Shown here in pieces: positions 7,044 through 14,829 of a stretch of DNA of 59,507 nt (position 1 is the stretch's first letter; each line of letters starts with the position of its first letter). Position numbers and translations under genes: made by a program. The DNA comes from Bacillota bacterium (GTDB taxonomy: Bacteria; Bacillota; Clostridia; Lachnospirales; Lachnospiraceae). The notes beneath the pieces were generated by a model that saw nothing but the letters and a program-made list of their open reading frames with translations, had not been told where the DNA came from and ran no database searches. The stretch covers positions 1 through 59,507 of the forward strand of contig JAEWJZ010000020.1 of the NCBI GenBank assembly GCA_023386315.1, given 5' to 3'.

Positions 7044-8591
7044 ATGGTGGTTCCTGCATGGGTAATCACAGGATTTCTTGATTCCGGTAAAACAACGCTG
7101 ATAAACCGGTTAATCCGGGAAGAACTTTCTGAACAGGAAGTCCTGGTGATTCAATTTGAACGGGGCGATACACCCCTTGCCGAAGGGGAAGGCGTGCGCT
7201 CCCTTTATTATTCTAAGGCAGAAATAGAGGAGTCACCGTTTTTGGTGGCTGACTCGATTTGCGAAGAAATTCTGGCTGATCCGGCTGATTTAATCTTGAT
7301 TGAGTGGAATGGAATGGAGCATTTTCACAAATTTGAGGAGATGTTTCTCCAGTTTCACATGAAGCCGGCCGTCAATGTGGAAAAGGTTGTTTATGTGGGA
7401 GAGGAAAAAGAGCTGAAGCTTAGGATCACAGACTCCGGGCTGATTTCCATGTCCCAGATCGCAGCCAGTGATATGGCATATTTAAGAACAGAGGATTTGA
7501 AAAAGGCGGAGCTGAGTGCCCAGGCGCTTTTTCGTATTAATCCGGATATCCGTGTATTTACAGAGGGAAAATGGGAGCGTATTAAGAAAAATATGTTCCG
7601 GTATGAAGTGAAATCCCAGCTTCTGCTGCTTTTGGCTGCAGCTGTGGCTATTATTTATCTGATTGCAAATTCGTTTCTGGGATCATTTGTCACGTTGTTT
7701 CTGGGCGTGTTTTTACAGGCGGTGCCCTTTCTTGTTATTGGAGTGCTGCTTTCCTCCGCCATACAGGTTTATGTGCCTGCAGACTGGATCCGGAGTAAGT
7801 TTCCAAAGAATGTGGTCATGGGGCAGCTCTTTGCCATAGCGGCCGGATTTTGTCTCCCGGTTTGTGACTGTGCTTCCGTACCGGTGTTTAAAGGTCTGGT
7901 AAAAAAGGGAGTTCCGCTGTCTGCAGCAGTTACCTTTATGCTGGTTTCTCCCGTGATTAACCCGGTGGTGATTTTGTCTACCTGGTATGCCTTTAATGGG
8001 AACATTAAGATAATTGCAGCCAGATGCGGTCTGGGGATTTTGTGCGCAGTTCTGACCGGTCTTACTTATCTTGTATCCACGCCCCAAAAGATACTGTTAG
8101 CGGATCCGTCCATACAGGGGGGAGAAACGTACGGGGATTATGAGATCCCTGCGGCGGATGAGACGAAAGCTTCCCGCTTTTTTCTCATGATGCGTCACGC
8201 CCAGAATGAATTTTTCACAGTTGGGAAATATCTGCTTACCGGTATTTTTGTTTCCACTGTACTGCAGGAAGTCTGGCCGGGAATGACCCGGTCGGGAGCG
8301 GGAATTCCCATTCTGGGTTCGGTGGCATTTATGATGGCAATGGCATTTATCCTGTCTTTGTGTTCTTCATCCGATGCGGTGGTGGCAAGAACCATGGCAG
8401 GTGTTTTCCCGGCAGGGGCTCTGATGGGATTTCTGGTATTTGGTCCCATGATTGATTTGAAAAATGGAGCAATGCTTCTTGGCGGATTTGAGAAAAAGTT
8501 TATTGTCCGTCTTTTTGTTACAACATTCCTGATTTGTTTTGGTGTAGTGGGTATGTTTGCATTGCTTGGAAGCGGAGGGATCCGGATATGA
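7044..8591 (+). CDS. COG0523-like GTPase fused to a UPF0718/ArsP-type permease
   Basis: A 515-residue fusion. Residues 1-185 resemble a G3E GTPase (P-loop GFLDSGKTT at 10-18, IEWNG at 86-90 in place of EPSG) but lack the CxCC metal motif; C73 is the only cysteine there. Residues 190-515 are a polytopic permease of the UPF0718 (DUF318, B. subtilis YcgR; related to ArsP) family with CLPVCDC at 270-276 and the conserved VSPVINPVVI. The gene starts three bases after the metallochaperone stop with an AGGAGA site and overlaps the next gene by ATGA. There is no stop or frameshift at the junction, so it looks like a true fusion. Role proposed: nucleotide-gated movement of zinc or a zinc ligand (inference). 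Confidence 0.85.
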   Translation: MVVPAWVITGFLDSGKTTLINRLIREELSEQEVLVIQFERGDTPLAEGEGVRSLYYSKAEIEESPFLVADSICEEILADPADLILIEWNGMEHFHKFEEMFLQFHMKPAVNVEKVVYVGEEKELKLRITDSGLISMSQIAASDMAYLRTEDLKKAELSAQALFRINPDIRVFTEGKWERIKKNMFRYEVKSQLLLLLAAAVAIIYLIANSFLGSFVTLFLGVFLQAVPFLVIGVLLSSAIQVYVPADWIRSKFPKNVVMGQLFAIAAGFCLPVCDCASVPVFKGLVKKGVPLSAAVTFMLVSPVINPVVILSTWYAFNGNIKIIAARCGLGILCAVLTGLTYLVSTPQKILLADPSIQGGETYGDYEIPAADETKASRFFLMMRHAQNEFFTVGKYLLTGIFVSTVLQEVWPGMTRSGAGIPILGSVAFMMAMAFILSLCSSSDAVVARTMAGVFPAGALMGFLVFGPMIDLKNGAMLLGGFEKKFIVRLFVTTFLICFGVVGMFALLGSGGIRI

Positions 8592-9478
8592 AGCTGAAAG
8601 GGAAAGGAATCAATGTACAGGCATTGACAGAGTCTGCCTGCTATCTGCTTTTTGGAATTCTGCTTTTCCGGCTGACTGTTACAGGCGGCTATCTCTCCTA
8701 TGTGACGCCGAGAATGAAGCCTTACTTATATGGCCTGTCCGCACTTATGGTACTGTGGGCAGCCATGGGGGCAGGGAAGATTTTTCGCCCCAAATATAAG
8801 GGCAGGCTGTTTCATTGTCTGGTTCTTGGAATTCCGATTCTGATTTTAACAGTACCGCCAGCCCCTCCTGCAGGAAGTGCGGCGATTAAGAACTATTCCA
8901 GCTCCAGTATACCTGGTTCCTCTTCGGAAGGGGCTGGAATCGATTATGGAAGTGCCAGTGAACAGGAAACATCCGGGTTTGATTATTATGAAGATGAAAC
9001 AGAGGCAGAGCAGCCGGATTACAGTGCCGGCTATGAGGGGAATGCAGATGATGCTGCACAGACACAAAGCCAGCAGCCGGAGCTTTTAAAAGGAGCCGGA
9101 TTAAATGGGCTTGATGAGAAAGCCAGAACGATCACCATTGCAGACGATGATTATTATGCGTGGATGACAGAGCTTGGAGCTCATGCAGACAAATACCAGG
9201 GATATACAGTTACCATGAAGGGGTTTGTATTTCTGGATCTGGAAAACCGGCAGGAAAATGAATTCGCCCTGGTCCGTCTGTCTATGTGGTGCTGTTCTGC
9301 TGATATGGCGCCTATGGGGCTGATGGCGTATGATACAAAAGGATTGAGCTTTAAAGAAAATGACTGGGTGACGGTTACCGGAAAGCTGTCGGTAAAAGAC
9401 GGATATCCTACCATTGATGCAGAAAATATGGTGGCAGCGGAGAAACCACAGCAGGAGTATGTTTATCCATATTACTGA
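8588..9478 (+). CDS. TIGR03943 / UPF0703 (YcgQ-like) membrane protein
   Basis: A 296-residue partner of UPF0718 permeases; the two families are adjacent in B. subtilis as ycgR-ycgQ. It has two to three N-terminal membrane helices (about 15-85), a long Ser/Asp/Glu/Tyr-rich linker (about 100-175) and a C-terminal OB-like domain typical of the family (YTVTMKGFVFLD ... WVTVTGKLSV). ATG 8588 overlaps the stop of the fusion gene and has GGAGGG ahead; a longer in-frame reading from 8534 lies entirely inside the fusion gene and is not used. The linker is longer and more acidic than I would expect for the family. Confidence 0.85.
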   Translation: MKLKGKGINVQALTESACYLLFGILLFRLTVTGGYLSYVTPRMKPYLYGLSALMVLWAAMGAGKIFRPKYKGRLFHCLVLGIPILILTVPPAPPAGSAAIKNYSSSSIPGSSSEGAGIDYGSASEQETSGFDYYEDETEAEQPDYSAGYEGNADDAAQTQSQQPELLKGAGLNGLDEKARTITIADDDYYAWMTELGAHADKYQGYTVTMKGFVFLDLENRQENEFALVRLSMWCCSADMAPMGLMAYDTKGLSFKENDWVTVTGKLSVKDGYPTIDAENMVAAEKPQQEYVYPYY

Positions 9479-9518
9479 TAAAAACGTATCTGCGTGAGGT
9501 ACGCATGAATCAGAAGTT

Positions 9519-9577
9519 AAAAAAGAAATGTTTCTGTGAGATATATAGTTATATATCAGCAAAGACATTTCTTTTTT
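9519..9577 (+). terminator. Terminator of the zinc operon
   Basis: AAAAAAGAAATGT (9519-9531) pairs with ACATTTCTTTTTT (9565-9577), with an inner AT-rich helix in the loop and a T-rich 3' arm. Confidence 0.75.
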
Positions 9578-9591
9578 ATAAGCAAGTTCGG

Positions 9592-9620
9592 TTGACAGAC
9601 ATTTCACGCTGATTTACAAT
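9592..9620 (+). promoter_or_regulatory. Sigma-A promoter of the HD-GYP/MFS operon
   Basis: TTGACA (9592-9597), 17-base spacer, TACAAT (9615-9620); the start codon is at 9693. Confidence 0.7.
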
Positions 9621-9692
9621 GATCTTATTATGCAATTATTACCAGTAAATCAGTAATACAACAGGAATGGATATGGAAGGAGCCGATACAAC

Positions 9693-10907
9693 ATGCAATT
9701 CAGCTTAAATGATTTTCTGATCGCTGTCTCGTTTGCATTGGACTTTGTTGAGATGGACCGGTTAGGAATGCAGTCGAATCATGGAAAGAGAACTGCTTAT
9801 CTGACCTTATGCATAGCAAGGAGACTGGATCTAACGGAAGAAGAGGTTTACGATGCCGCCGCGCTCTCCATTCTCCATGATAACGGTTTAAGTGAATCAA
9901 GTCTCTATGAACAGCTTCCCCAGGAAGGGGATCATGCAGTGACAGGATTTGAAGGTTCCAGAGGTCATTGTGTGATTGGAGAAAAGAATGTAAAAGACTA
10001 CCCGTTTCTGACAGAGCCTCTGAATGTGATTCTTTACCATCATGAGCGCTATGACGGAAATGGGTTTTTCGGGTTAAAGGGCGATGAGATACCGCTTATT
10101 TCACAGATTATAGCTGCAGCTGACAGCTTTGAAAACTATTTTAAATATGCAGTCGGAGATTATTCCCACGAAAAGGTGCTCAAGTGGGTGAACAGTTGTG
10201 AGGCAGGCATGGTTTCACCGCAGCTTGCTGCAATCCTTTATCAGATGGCGGAGGATCAGTCTCTCTGGAAAAATCTAAGCAATGACAGGATTGAACCGGC
10301 TCTTGAGGCTCTGGTCCCATCCTTTGAGATGGATGTGCCCCTGGATAAAATCCGCCAGGTTACCGGTGTGTTTTCCAGAATTGTTGACTCAAAATCAAGT
10401 TTTACCAGACGCCATTCCAAAGGTCTGGCAGAAAAAGCAGCCAGAATGGCGGAATATTATAATAAGGATCAGGAGGAGACAGCCCGGCTGATCATTGCAG
10501 CTGACTTACATGATTTAGGAAAGCTGGCTGTACCAAACAGTATTCTTGATGTTCCCCGAGCCCTGACTGCGGAGGAATTTGAGACAGTAAAGAGACATGT
10601 GTATTATACAAGAGTTGCACTTGAGAACATCAGAGGCTTTGAAGACATTACGGAATGGGCAGCAAACCACCATGAAAAACTGAACGGGAAGGGATATCCT
10701 TTCGGTAAGACAGGGGATGAACTGGATTTCAATTCCCGTCTGATGGGGTGTCTTGATGTATATCAGGCTCTTACCGAGGACCGTCCCTACCGGAAGGGAA
10801 TGGGGCACAGTCAGGCCATTAAGATTCTTTCTGATATGGCAGGTAATGGTTTTGTGGATAGCGTAATTACAAAAGATATCGACCAGGCATTTGGTATCAT
10901 GATATAG
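9693..10907 (+). CDS. HD-GYP domain phosphohydrolase
   Basis: A 404-residue protein with two HD-type halves. The N-terminal half keeps H30 and H62-D63 (LHDNG) and a partial HHERYDGNGF. The C-terminal half is a full HD-GYP domain with HSKGLAEKAARMAEYY, ADLHDLGKLAVP and HHEKLNGKGYP, the residues that bind the metals and define cyclic-di-nucleotide phosphodiesterases. No sensor or receiver domain is attached. It probably degrades c-di-GMP or another cyclic dinucleotide (family knowledge). A 12-base gap joins it to the MFS gene. Confidence 0.85.
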   Translation: MQFSLNDFLIAVSFALDFVEMDRLGMQSNHGKRTAYLTLCIARRLDLTEEEVYDAAALSILHDNGLSESSLYEQLPQEGDHAVTGFEGSRGHCVIGEKNVKDYPFLTEPLNVILYHHERYDGNGFFGLKGDEIPLISQIIAAADSFENYFKYAVGDYSHEKVLKWVNSCEAGMVSPQLAAILYQMAEDQSLWKNLSNDRIEPALEALVPSFEMDVPLDKIRQVTGVFSRIVDSKSSFTRRHSKGLAEKAARMAEYYNKDQEETARLIIAADLHDLGKLAVPNSILDVPRALTAEEFETVKRHVYYTRVALENIRGFEDITEWAANHHEKLNGKGYPFGKTGDELDFNSRLMGCLDVYQALTEDRPYRKGMGHSQAIKILSDMAGNGFVDSVITKDIDQAFGIMI

Positions 10908-10919
10908 GGGGAATGAAAT

Positions 10920-12107
10920 ATGAAGTATGAAAAAGCCGCATTGTCCATTGTGCTGGTGTCACTGCCCTTTCTTGTTTTCGACGCGATGCTGCCTGCTTAT
11001 ACAAACGAACTGGGGTATACCGTATTTCAATTAAGCATTCTGTATTCTGTTTATTCATTTTCAGAACTGATCATGAGGCTGCTGATTGGAAAGGTATCCG
11101 ACCGTTACAGCCGTTACACGGTAATATGCTGTGCCCTGTTCCTGTATGGACTGGCTTATTTTTTATTTGCAAAGGCAGGAAGTCTTGGATACTTACTGGC
11201 TGCAAGAATGGTACAGGGAGCGGCAGGGATTCTCTTAACAATTTCTGCAGTCAGCCTGATCACGGCAGAGAAAACCAGCTTTGCACAGGGACTTGGAAGA
11301 TATAGTAGTAACCGGCAATTCGGAGGAATCTTAGGAATCGGTCTGACATTTTACGTGTTCAGCCGCTCTGATTTTTTAGAAGGATGGAACAGGTTGTTTT
11401 TAATCAGTGCCGCTTTTGCAATGGTTTCACTGGTGTATACATTTACCCAAAGACCGTCACACACGAAAGAACCGGTTTCCCAGTCTGAAAAGGCAGTTTA
11501 TACCCCGCTGGAACAGAAGATATGGATTTTAAATCTCCTTTACTGCATACCGGTGAGGATGGCAGGAGTGCTGATTATTCCGTATATGATGGAAGTATAC
11601 CATGTGGATATGGAAGCTGTTGCAGTTGTGTTTCTATTGCCGGTAATGCTTTCTGCTTTTCTTAGTCCCAGAATCGGACAAATCGGAGACAGGCTGGGAT
11701 ATAAGAAAACCATTCTTTCATTTACGCTGATTGCTGCTGTACTCATTATTTTTCTGGTTTTCAGCCCGGATCTGTGGATATTTGCTATTATCTGGACATT
11801 GTATGAGTTAGCCCTTACTGCCCAGGATTATTCCCTGGATGCATTGTTTGTGGAAGGAGTTCCGGAACGGGTAATGGGAAATTTTTACGGAAAGTATATG
11901 TTTGGCACCAGTCTGGGCGGAATCATTGGTCCTTTTATCGGAGGAAGTGTATTTCAACTGGCTGGCGGCAGGGCACCTTATTTTGTCTGTTCTGCATTTC
12001 TGGCTGTGATCAGTGCTCTTGTGTGGAGGCTGATACCCGCCAGGGGGAAGCTTAAAATAGAAGCGCCCGGGTTGACAGAAAAACCAGATGGTGATATAGT
12101 CAGATAA
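10920..12107 (+). CDS. MFS transporter
   Basis: A 395-residue major facilitator with about 12 membrane helices and the loop 2-3 motif GKVSDRYSRY (GXXXDRXGR-type) near residue 58. The repeat in the second half is GQIGDRLGYKK. The size and organisation fit a 12-TM drug or metabolite efflux family; the substrate is unknown. It shares the promoter of the HD-GYP gene. Confidence 0.85.
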   Translation: MKYEKAALSIVLVSLPFLVFDAMLPAYTNELGYTVFQLSILYSVYSFSELIMRLLIGKVSDRYSRYTVICCALFLYGLAYFLFAKAGSLGYLLAARMVQGAAGILLTISAVSLITAEKTSFAQGLGRYSSNRQFGGILGIGLTFYVFSRSDFLEGWNRLFLISAAFAMVSLVYTFTQRPSHTKEPVSQSEKAVYTPLEQKIWILNLLYCIPVRMAGVLIIPYMMEVYHVDMEAVAVVFLLPVMLSAFLSPRIGQIGDRLGYKKTILSFTLIAAVLIIFLVFSPDLWIFAIIWTLYELALTAQDYSLDALFVEGVPERVMGNFYGKYMFGTSLGGIIGPFIGGSVFQLAGGRAPYFVCSAFLAVISALVWRLIPARGKLKIEAPGLTEKPDGDIVR

Positions 12108-12128
12108 TCAAATGTAAGGAGAGCAGAT

Positions 12129-12221
12129 ATGAGTATTTTTATTAGCGATCAATTGACAAGACGAATGAGCTCTGTACAAATCAACCCGGTGAAACATTGT
12201 ACAGAGTATGGCGGTTACTGA
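12129..12221 (+). CDS. Possible 30-residue peptide
   Basis: ATG 12129 has an excellent AAGGAGAG site six bases upstream and opens a 30-codon frame (start MSIFISDQLTRRMSSVQ, end HCTEYGGY) ending in TGA. No family is recognised. It could be a leader peptide, a small secreted or RiPP-like peptide, or a gene remnant. An inverted repeat (12170-12206) lies inside it. In-frame codons after the TGA continue only to TAA at about 12258, with no sign of a selenoprotein. Confidence 0.35.
   Translation: MSIFISDQLTRRMSSVQINPVKHCTEYGGY
12170..12206. repeat. Perfect 10-bp inverted repeat, operator-like
   Basis: CTCTGTACAA (12170-12179) and TTGTACAGAG (12197-12206) are exact reverse complements with 17 bases between. 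TTGACA at 12153-12158 and TACAAA at 12175-12180 (16-base spacing) make a possible promoter whose -10 is inside the left arm, so a repressor bound here could control the ABC-F leader. Otherwise the 399-bp gap 12108-12506 holds the small ORF and the attenuator listed separately. Confidence 0.45.
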
Positions 12222-12322
12222 TACGCTTATAGAATTCATCGGGAGACAGTGCAGCAATAAGAACAGCGTTACAGGCTGTTTCTTCTTTTGATGCCTGTTT
12301 TCCCTGCTTCTTTTTGCGCTAT

Positions 12323-12418
12323 AAGGTCATGGACAATGTTTTGTTTGTTCATGGCCTTTTGTTGTAGAAAATCCGGACAGAAGGCAGAGGAGATTTTATC
12401 CATGTCTTCTGTTTTTTT
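12323..12418 (+). promoter_or_regulatory. Candidate transcription attenuator before the ABC-F gene
   Basis: Three mutually exclusive pairings are visible. Helix 1: 12323-12336 with 12345-12358 (14 positions, two G-U-type, 8-base loop). Terminator: ACAGAAG (12377-12383) with CTTCTGT (12406-12412) followed by seven T (12412-12418). Anti-terminator: GCCTTTTGT (12354-12362) with ACAGAAGGC (12377-12385), sharing arms with both. If ribosomes disrupt helix 1, its 3' arm is free to pair with the terminator's 5' arm. A 53-codon frame (12291-12452) runs through it but lacks a ribosome binding site. This layout is the usual one for drug-induced attenuation of ribosome-protection genes (inference). Confidence 0.6.
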
Positions 12419-12506
12419 ATTAAAAAAATCAGCAACAGGGATATTGGGATAGAAAGAGGAAATACGTCTGTATCTGAAATGAACACAGGAAAGAAGGAAT
12501 ATAGAC

Positions 12507-14039
12507 ATGAGTTTATTGGAGATTACAGGCTTATCTCATTCATTTGGAGATAATCAGCTGTTTCATGAAACAGATTTGGTTCTTAATAAAGGAGAACATA
12601 TTGGAATTACGGGTCAGAACGGTACGGGAAAAAGTACCTTAATTAAAATCTGTACAGAAGAAATCATACCGGATCAAGGAAGAGTGGTGTGGTATCCGGG
12701 TACAAAAGCCGGTTACCTGGATCAATACGCCAGTATAGACGGTTCCATGACAATGAAAGCATTTTTAAAAACTGCATTTGAAGAACTATATATCATGGAG
12801 AAAAAGATGAATGAGCTGTATGTCCGTGCAGCCGAGGGACAGGAAGGTGCTCTTAAGGCAGCTGCAGGATATCAGGAGACATTGGAACAGCGTGATTTTT
12901 ACCGGATTGATTCACAGATTGATCTGGTTTGTCAGGGACTGGGGCTCTCATCTATTGGGCTTACCCGTCCAATTGGAGAAATGAGCGGAGGCCAGAGGGC
13001 AAAAGTCATTATGGCAAAACTCTTGATTGAAAAGCCGGATGTATTGCTGTTAGACGAGCCGACCAACTTTCTGGATCACGATCATATTGTATGGCTTCAG
13101 GATTATCTGTGCGGTATCGGCCAGGCATTTATCATTGTTTCTCATGACGAAGGGTTTCTTACTAAAACAACAAACTGGATTTGTGATATTGATAATCAGA
13201 AAATAGTAAAATACTTTGGTTCCTACGGAGAATTTCTGAAAAAGAAAATACAGTTACGGGAAAATTATACAAGACAATATTCTGCACAGCAGAAAGAAAT
13301 TAAAAAGACGGAAGAATTTATCCGCAAAAATATAGCCGGAAGAAAATCGAAAATGGCAAGAGGAAGGCAAAAGCAGCTTGATCATATGGAACGGCTGGAG
13401 GCGCTGGAGCAGAAGGAAATCAGACCATTTTTCCGGTTCGATCAAGGGACGCTCTCATCGACAGGAAAACTGAAAGTATCAGATCTGACGGTAGGCTACA
13501 GCTTTCCAGTTTTATCCTCCGTGAATTTTTCCATGAAAGAGGGAGAAAAAGTGGTCATAACGGGCTTTAACGGAGCAGGCAAATCCACACTGTTAAAAAC
13601 ACTGATGAGTGAGATTCCTGCCTTAAGCGGTGAGTATTGTTTTTCTGCAAAAGCGGTCATTGGATATTATGAGCAGGATCAGATATGGGAAGATGACTGT
13701 CTGACTCCCATAGAGATCGTGTCGGATCATTTTCCCTCCCTGGAGACAAAGGAGGTAAGAAAAAAGCTGGCTTTAAATGGAATATCAGGGAAGCATGCGC
13801 TTCAGCCCATCAGAACCTTAAGCGGAGGAGAGCAGGCAAAAGTAAAGCTGTGCCTGCTGACAGGAAGAACTTATAATTTTCTCATCCTGGATGAGCCCAC
13901 CAATCATCTGGATGTACAGGCGAAACTGGCGCTTAAGGCAGCATTATCTGAATTTCCCGGCACTGTTTTGCTGGTTTCCCATGAAGTATCATTTTACAGA
14001 GACTGGGTTAACAGAGTGATTGAAATCAGTTCTTATTGA
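12507..14039 (+). CDS. ABC-F family ATPase, possible ribosome protection protein
   Basis: A 510-residue soluble protein with two ABC domains and no membrane segment. Domain 1 has GQNGTGKS (37-44), MSGGQRAKV and LLLDEPTNFLD; domain 2 has GFNGAGKST, LSGGEQAKV and LILDEPTNHLD. Between them is the charged, coiled inter-domain linker (KEIKKTEEFIRKNIAGRKSKMARGRQKQ) that reaches the peptidyl transferase centre in this family. ABC-F proteins either act as translation factors or give resistance to lincosamides, pleuromutilins, streptogramins and phenicols. The regulated leader favours a resistance-type member, but the subfamily cannot be fixed by eye. Confidence 0.85.
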   Translation: MSLLEITGLSHSFGDNQLFHETDLVLNKGEHIGITGQNGTGKSTLIKICTEEIIPDQGRVVWYPGTKAGYLDQYASIDGSMTMKAFLKTAFEELYIMEKKMNELYVRAAEGQEGALKAAAGYQETLEQRDFYRIDSQIDLVCQGLGLSSIGLTRPIGEMSGGQRAKVIMAKLLIEKPDVLLLDEPTNFLDHDHIVWLQDYLCGIGQAFIIVSHDEGFLTKTTNWICDIDNQKIVKYFGSYGEFLKKKIQLRENYTRQYSAQQKEIKKTEEFIRKNIAGRKSKMARGRQKQLDHMERLEALEQKEIRPFFRFDQGTLSSTGKLKVSDLTVGYSFPVLSSVNFSMKEGEKVVITGFNGAGKSTLLKTLMSEIPALSGEYCFSAKAVIGYYEQDQIWEDDCLTPIEIVSDHFPSLETKEVRKKLALNGISGKHALQPIRTLSGGEQAKVKLCLLTGRTYNFLILDEPTNHLDVQAKLALKAALSEFPGTVLLVSHEVSFYRDWVNRVIEISSY

Positions 14040-14076
14040 GAATTAATTTTATTAAATATAATTTATTAAAATCATA

Positions 14077-14105
14077 TTGACTTCAGTGGAATAATGTGGT
14101 AGTAT
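14077..14105 (+). promoter_or_regulatory. Promoter of the nitroreductase-like gene
   Basis: TTGACT (14077-14082), 17-base spacer, TAGTAT (14100-14105), in an AT-rich gap after the ABC-F gene. The start codon is at 14199. Confidence 0.55.
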
Positions 14106-14198
14106 TTTAATATCAAAAAAGATTATATGAATAAAACACACAGGATTAGAGATGATTTCCATAGTGGTTTCAAATAAAATAAAGGAGGAACAGATATT

Positions 14199-14771
14199 AT
14201 GTCATTTATTCAGAGCCTTGAGAAGAGAAGAACTTATTATAATATCAACCGTGACCTTCCTGTATCGGAAGAGGAAGTTCTGGAAATAATCAGAAAGGTG
14301 ACAGAAGCTACACCGGACGCATTCAATATGAAGAGCGCAAGAGTAGTGGTCGCACTGGGAGAGAAGCAGGATCAGCTGTGGGATGGTGTGTATGATGCGT
14401 TTGGCGGACAGATAGACCGGGAAAAGATTAATACATTTAAGAGCGGATATGGTTCGGTTCTGTATTTTATCGATGAGTCGGTTATAAAATCCTATCAGGA
14501 ACAGTTCGCCCTCTATGCTGATAATTTCCCGGTCTGGGCCAATCAGGCGAACGGAATGCTTCAGTCCAATATCTGGACTGCTTTTAGGGAAGCAGGAGTC
14601 GGAGCATCTCTTCAGCACTATAATCCGGTGATTGATGAGGCGGTTGCCAGATTATTTGATATTCCGGATCACTGGAAGCTCATCGCAGAGATGCCATTTG
14701 GCGGCATCGGCGCAGAACCGGACGCGAAAGAGAAAGAAGATATTGGGAAAAGAGTTATTGTAAAAAAATAA
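14199..14771 (+). CDS. Nitroreductase family protein
   Basis: A 190-residue flavoprotein of the small nitroreductase branch that also contains the Frm2/'fatty acid repression mutant' type proteins: RRTYYNINRDLPVSEEEVLEII at the N terminus, TPDAFNMKSARVVV for FMN contacts, and AGVGASLQHYNP followed by MPFGGIGAEP at the C terminus. It probably reduces nitro or quinone compounds with NAD(P)H. The start has AAAGGAGG. It stands alone between its own promoter and a bidirectional terminator. Confidence 0.85.
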   Translation: MSFIQSLEKRRTYYNINRDLPVSEEEVLEIIRKVTEATPDAFNMKSARVVVALGEKQDQLWDGVYDAFGGQIDREKINTFKSGYGSVLYFIDESVIKSYQEQFALYADNFPVWANQANGMLQSNIWTAFREAGVGASLQHYNPVIDEAVARLFDIPDHWKLIAEMPFGGIGAEPDAKEKEDIGKRVIVKK

Positions 14772-14780
14772 AAATAAAAG

Positions 14781-14822
14781 ATCGAAAAGCTGTCGGGTAT
14801 GTTTGCCTGGCAGCTTTTCGAT
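14781..14822. terminator. Bidirectional terminator
   Basis: ATCGAAAAGCTG (14781-14792) pairs with CAGCTTTTCGAT (14811-14822). T-rich tracts lie on both sides (TTTTGTCTTT on the plus strand, CTTTTATTTTT on the minus strand), serving the convergent nitroreductase and LysR genes. Confidence 0.75.
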
Positions 14823-14829
14823 TTTGTCT

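Noticed and set aside
7713..8087. Minus-strand frames opposite the COG0523-permease fusion
   Set aside because: Low-complexity shadow frames without a ribosome binding site.
9101..9607. 168-codon minus-strand frame near the zinc operon terminator
   Set aside because: It crosses the terminator hairpin and the opposite strand of the TIGR03943 gene, with no domain signal.
12219..12260. Readthrough of the TGA of the 30-codon ORF as selenocysteine
   Set aside because: No SECIS-like hairpin directly follows and only about a dozen codons remain before TAA.
12269..12508. 79-codon minus-strand frame opposite the ABC-F leader
   Set aside because: It has no ribosome binding site, overlaps the attenuator stems and ends at the start codon of the ABC-F gene; the stems explain the sequence better than a protein.
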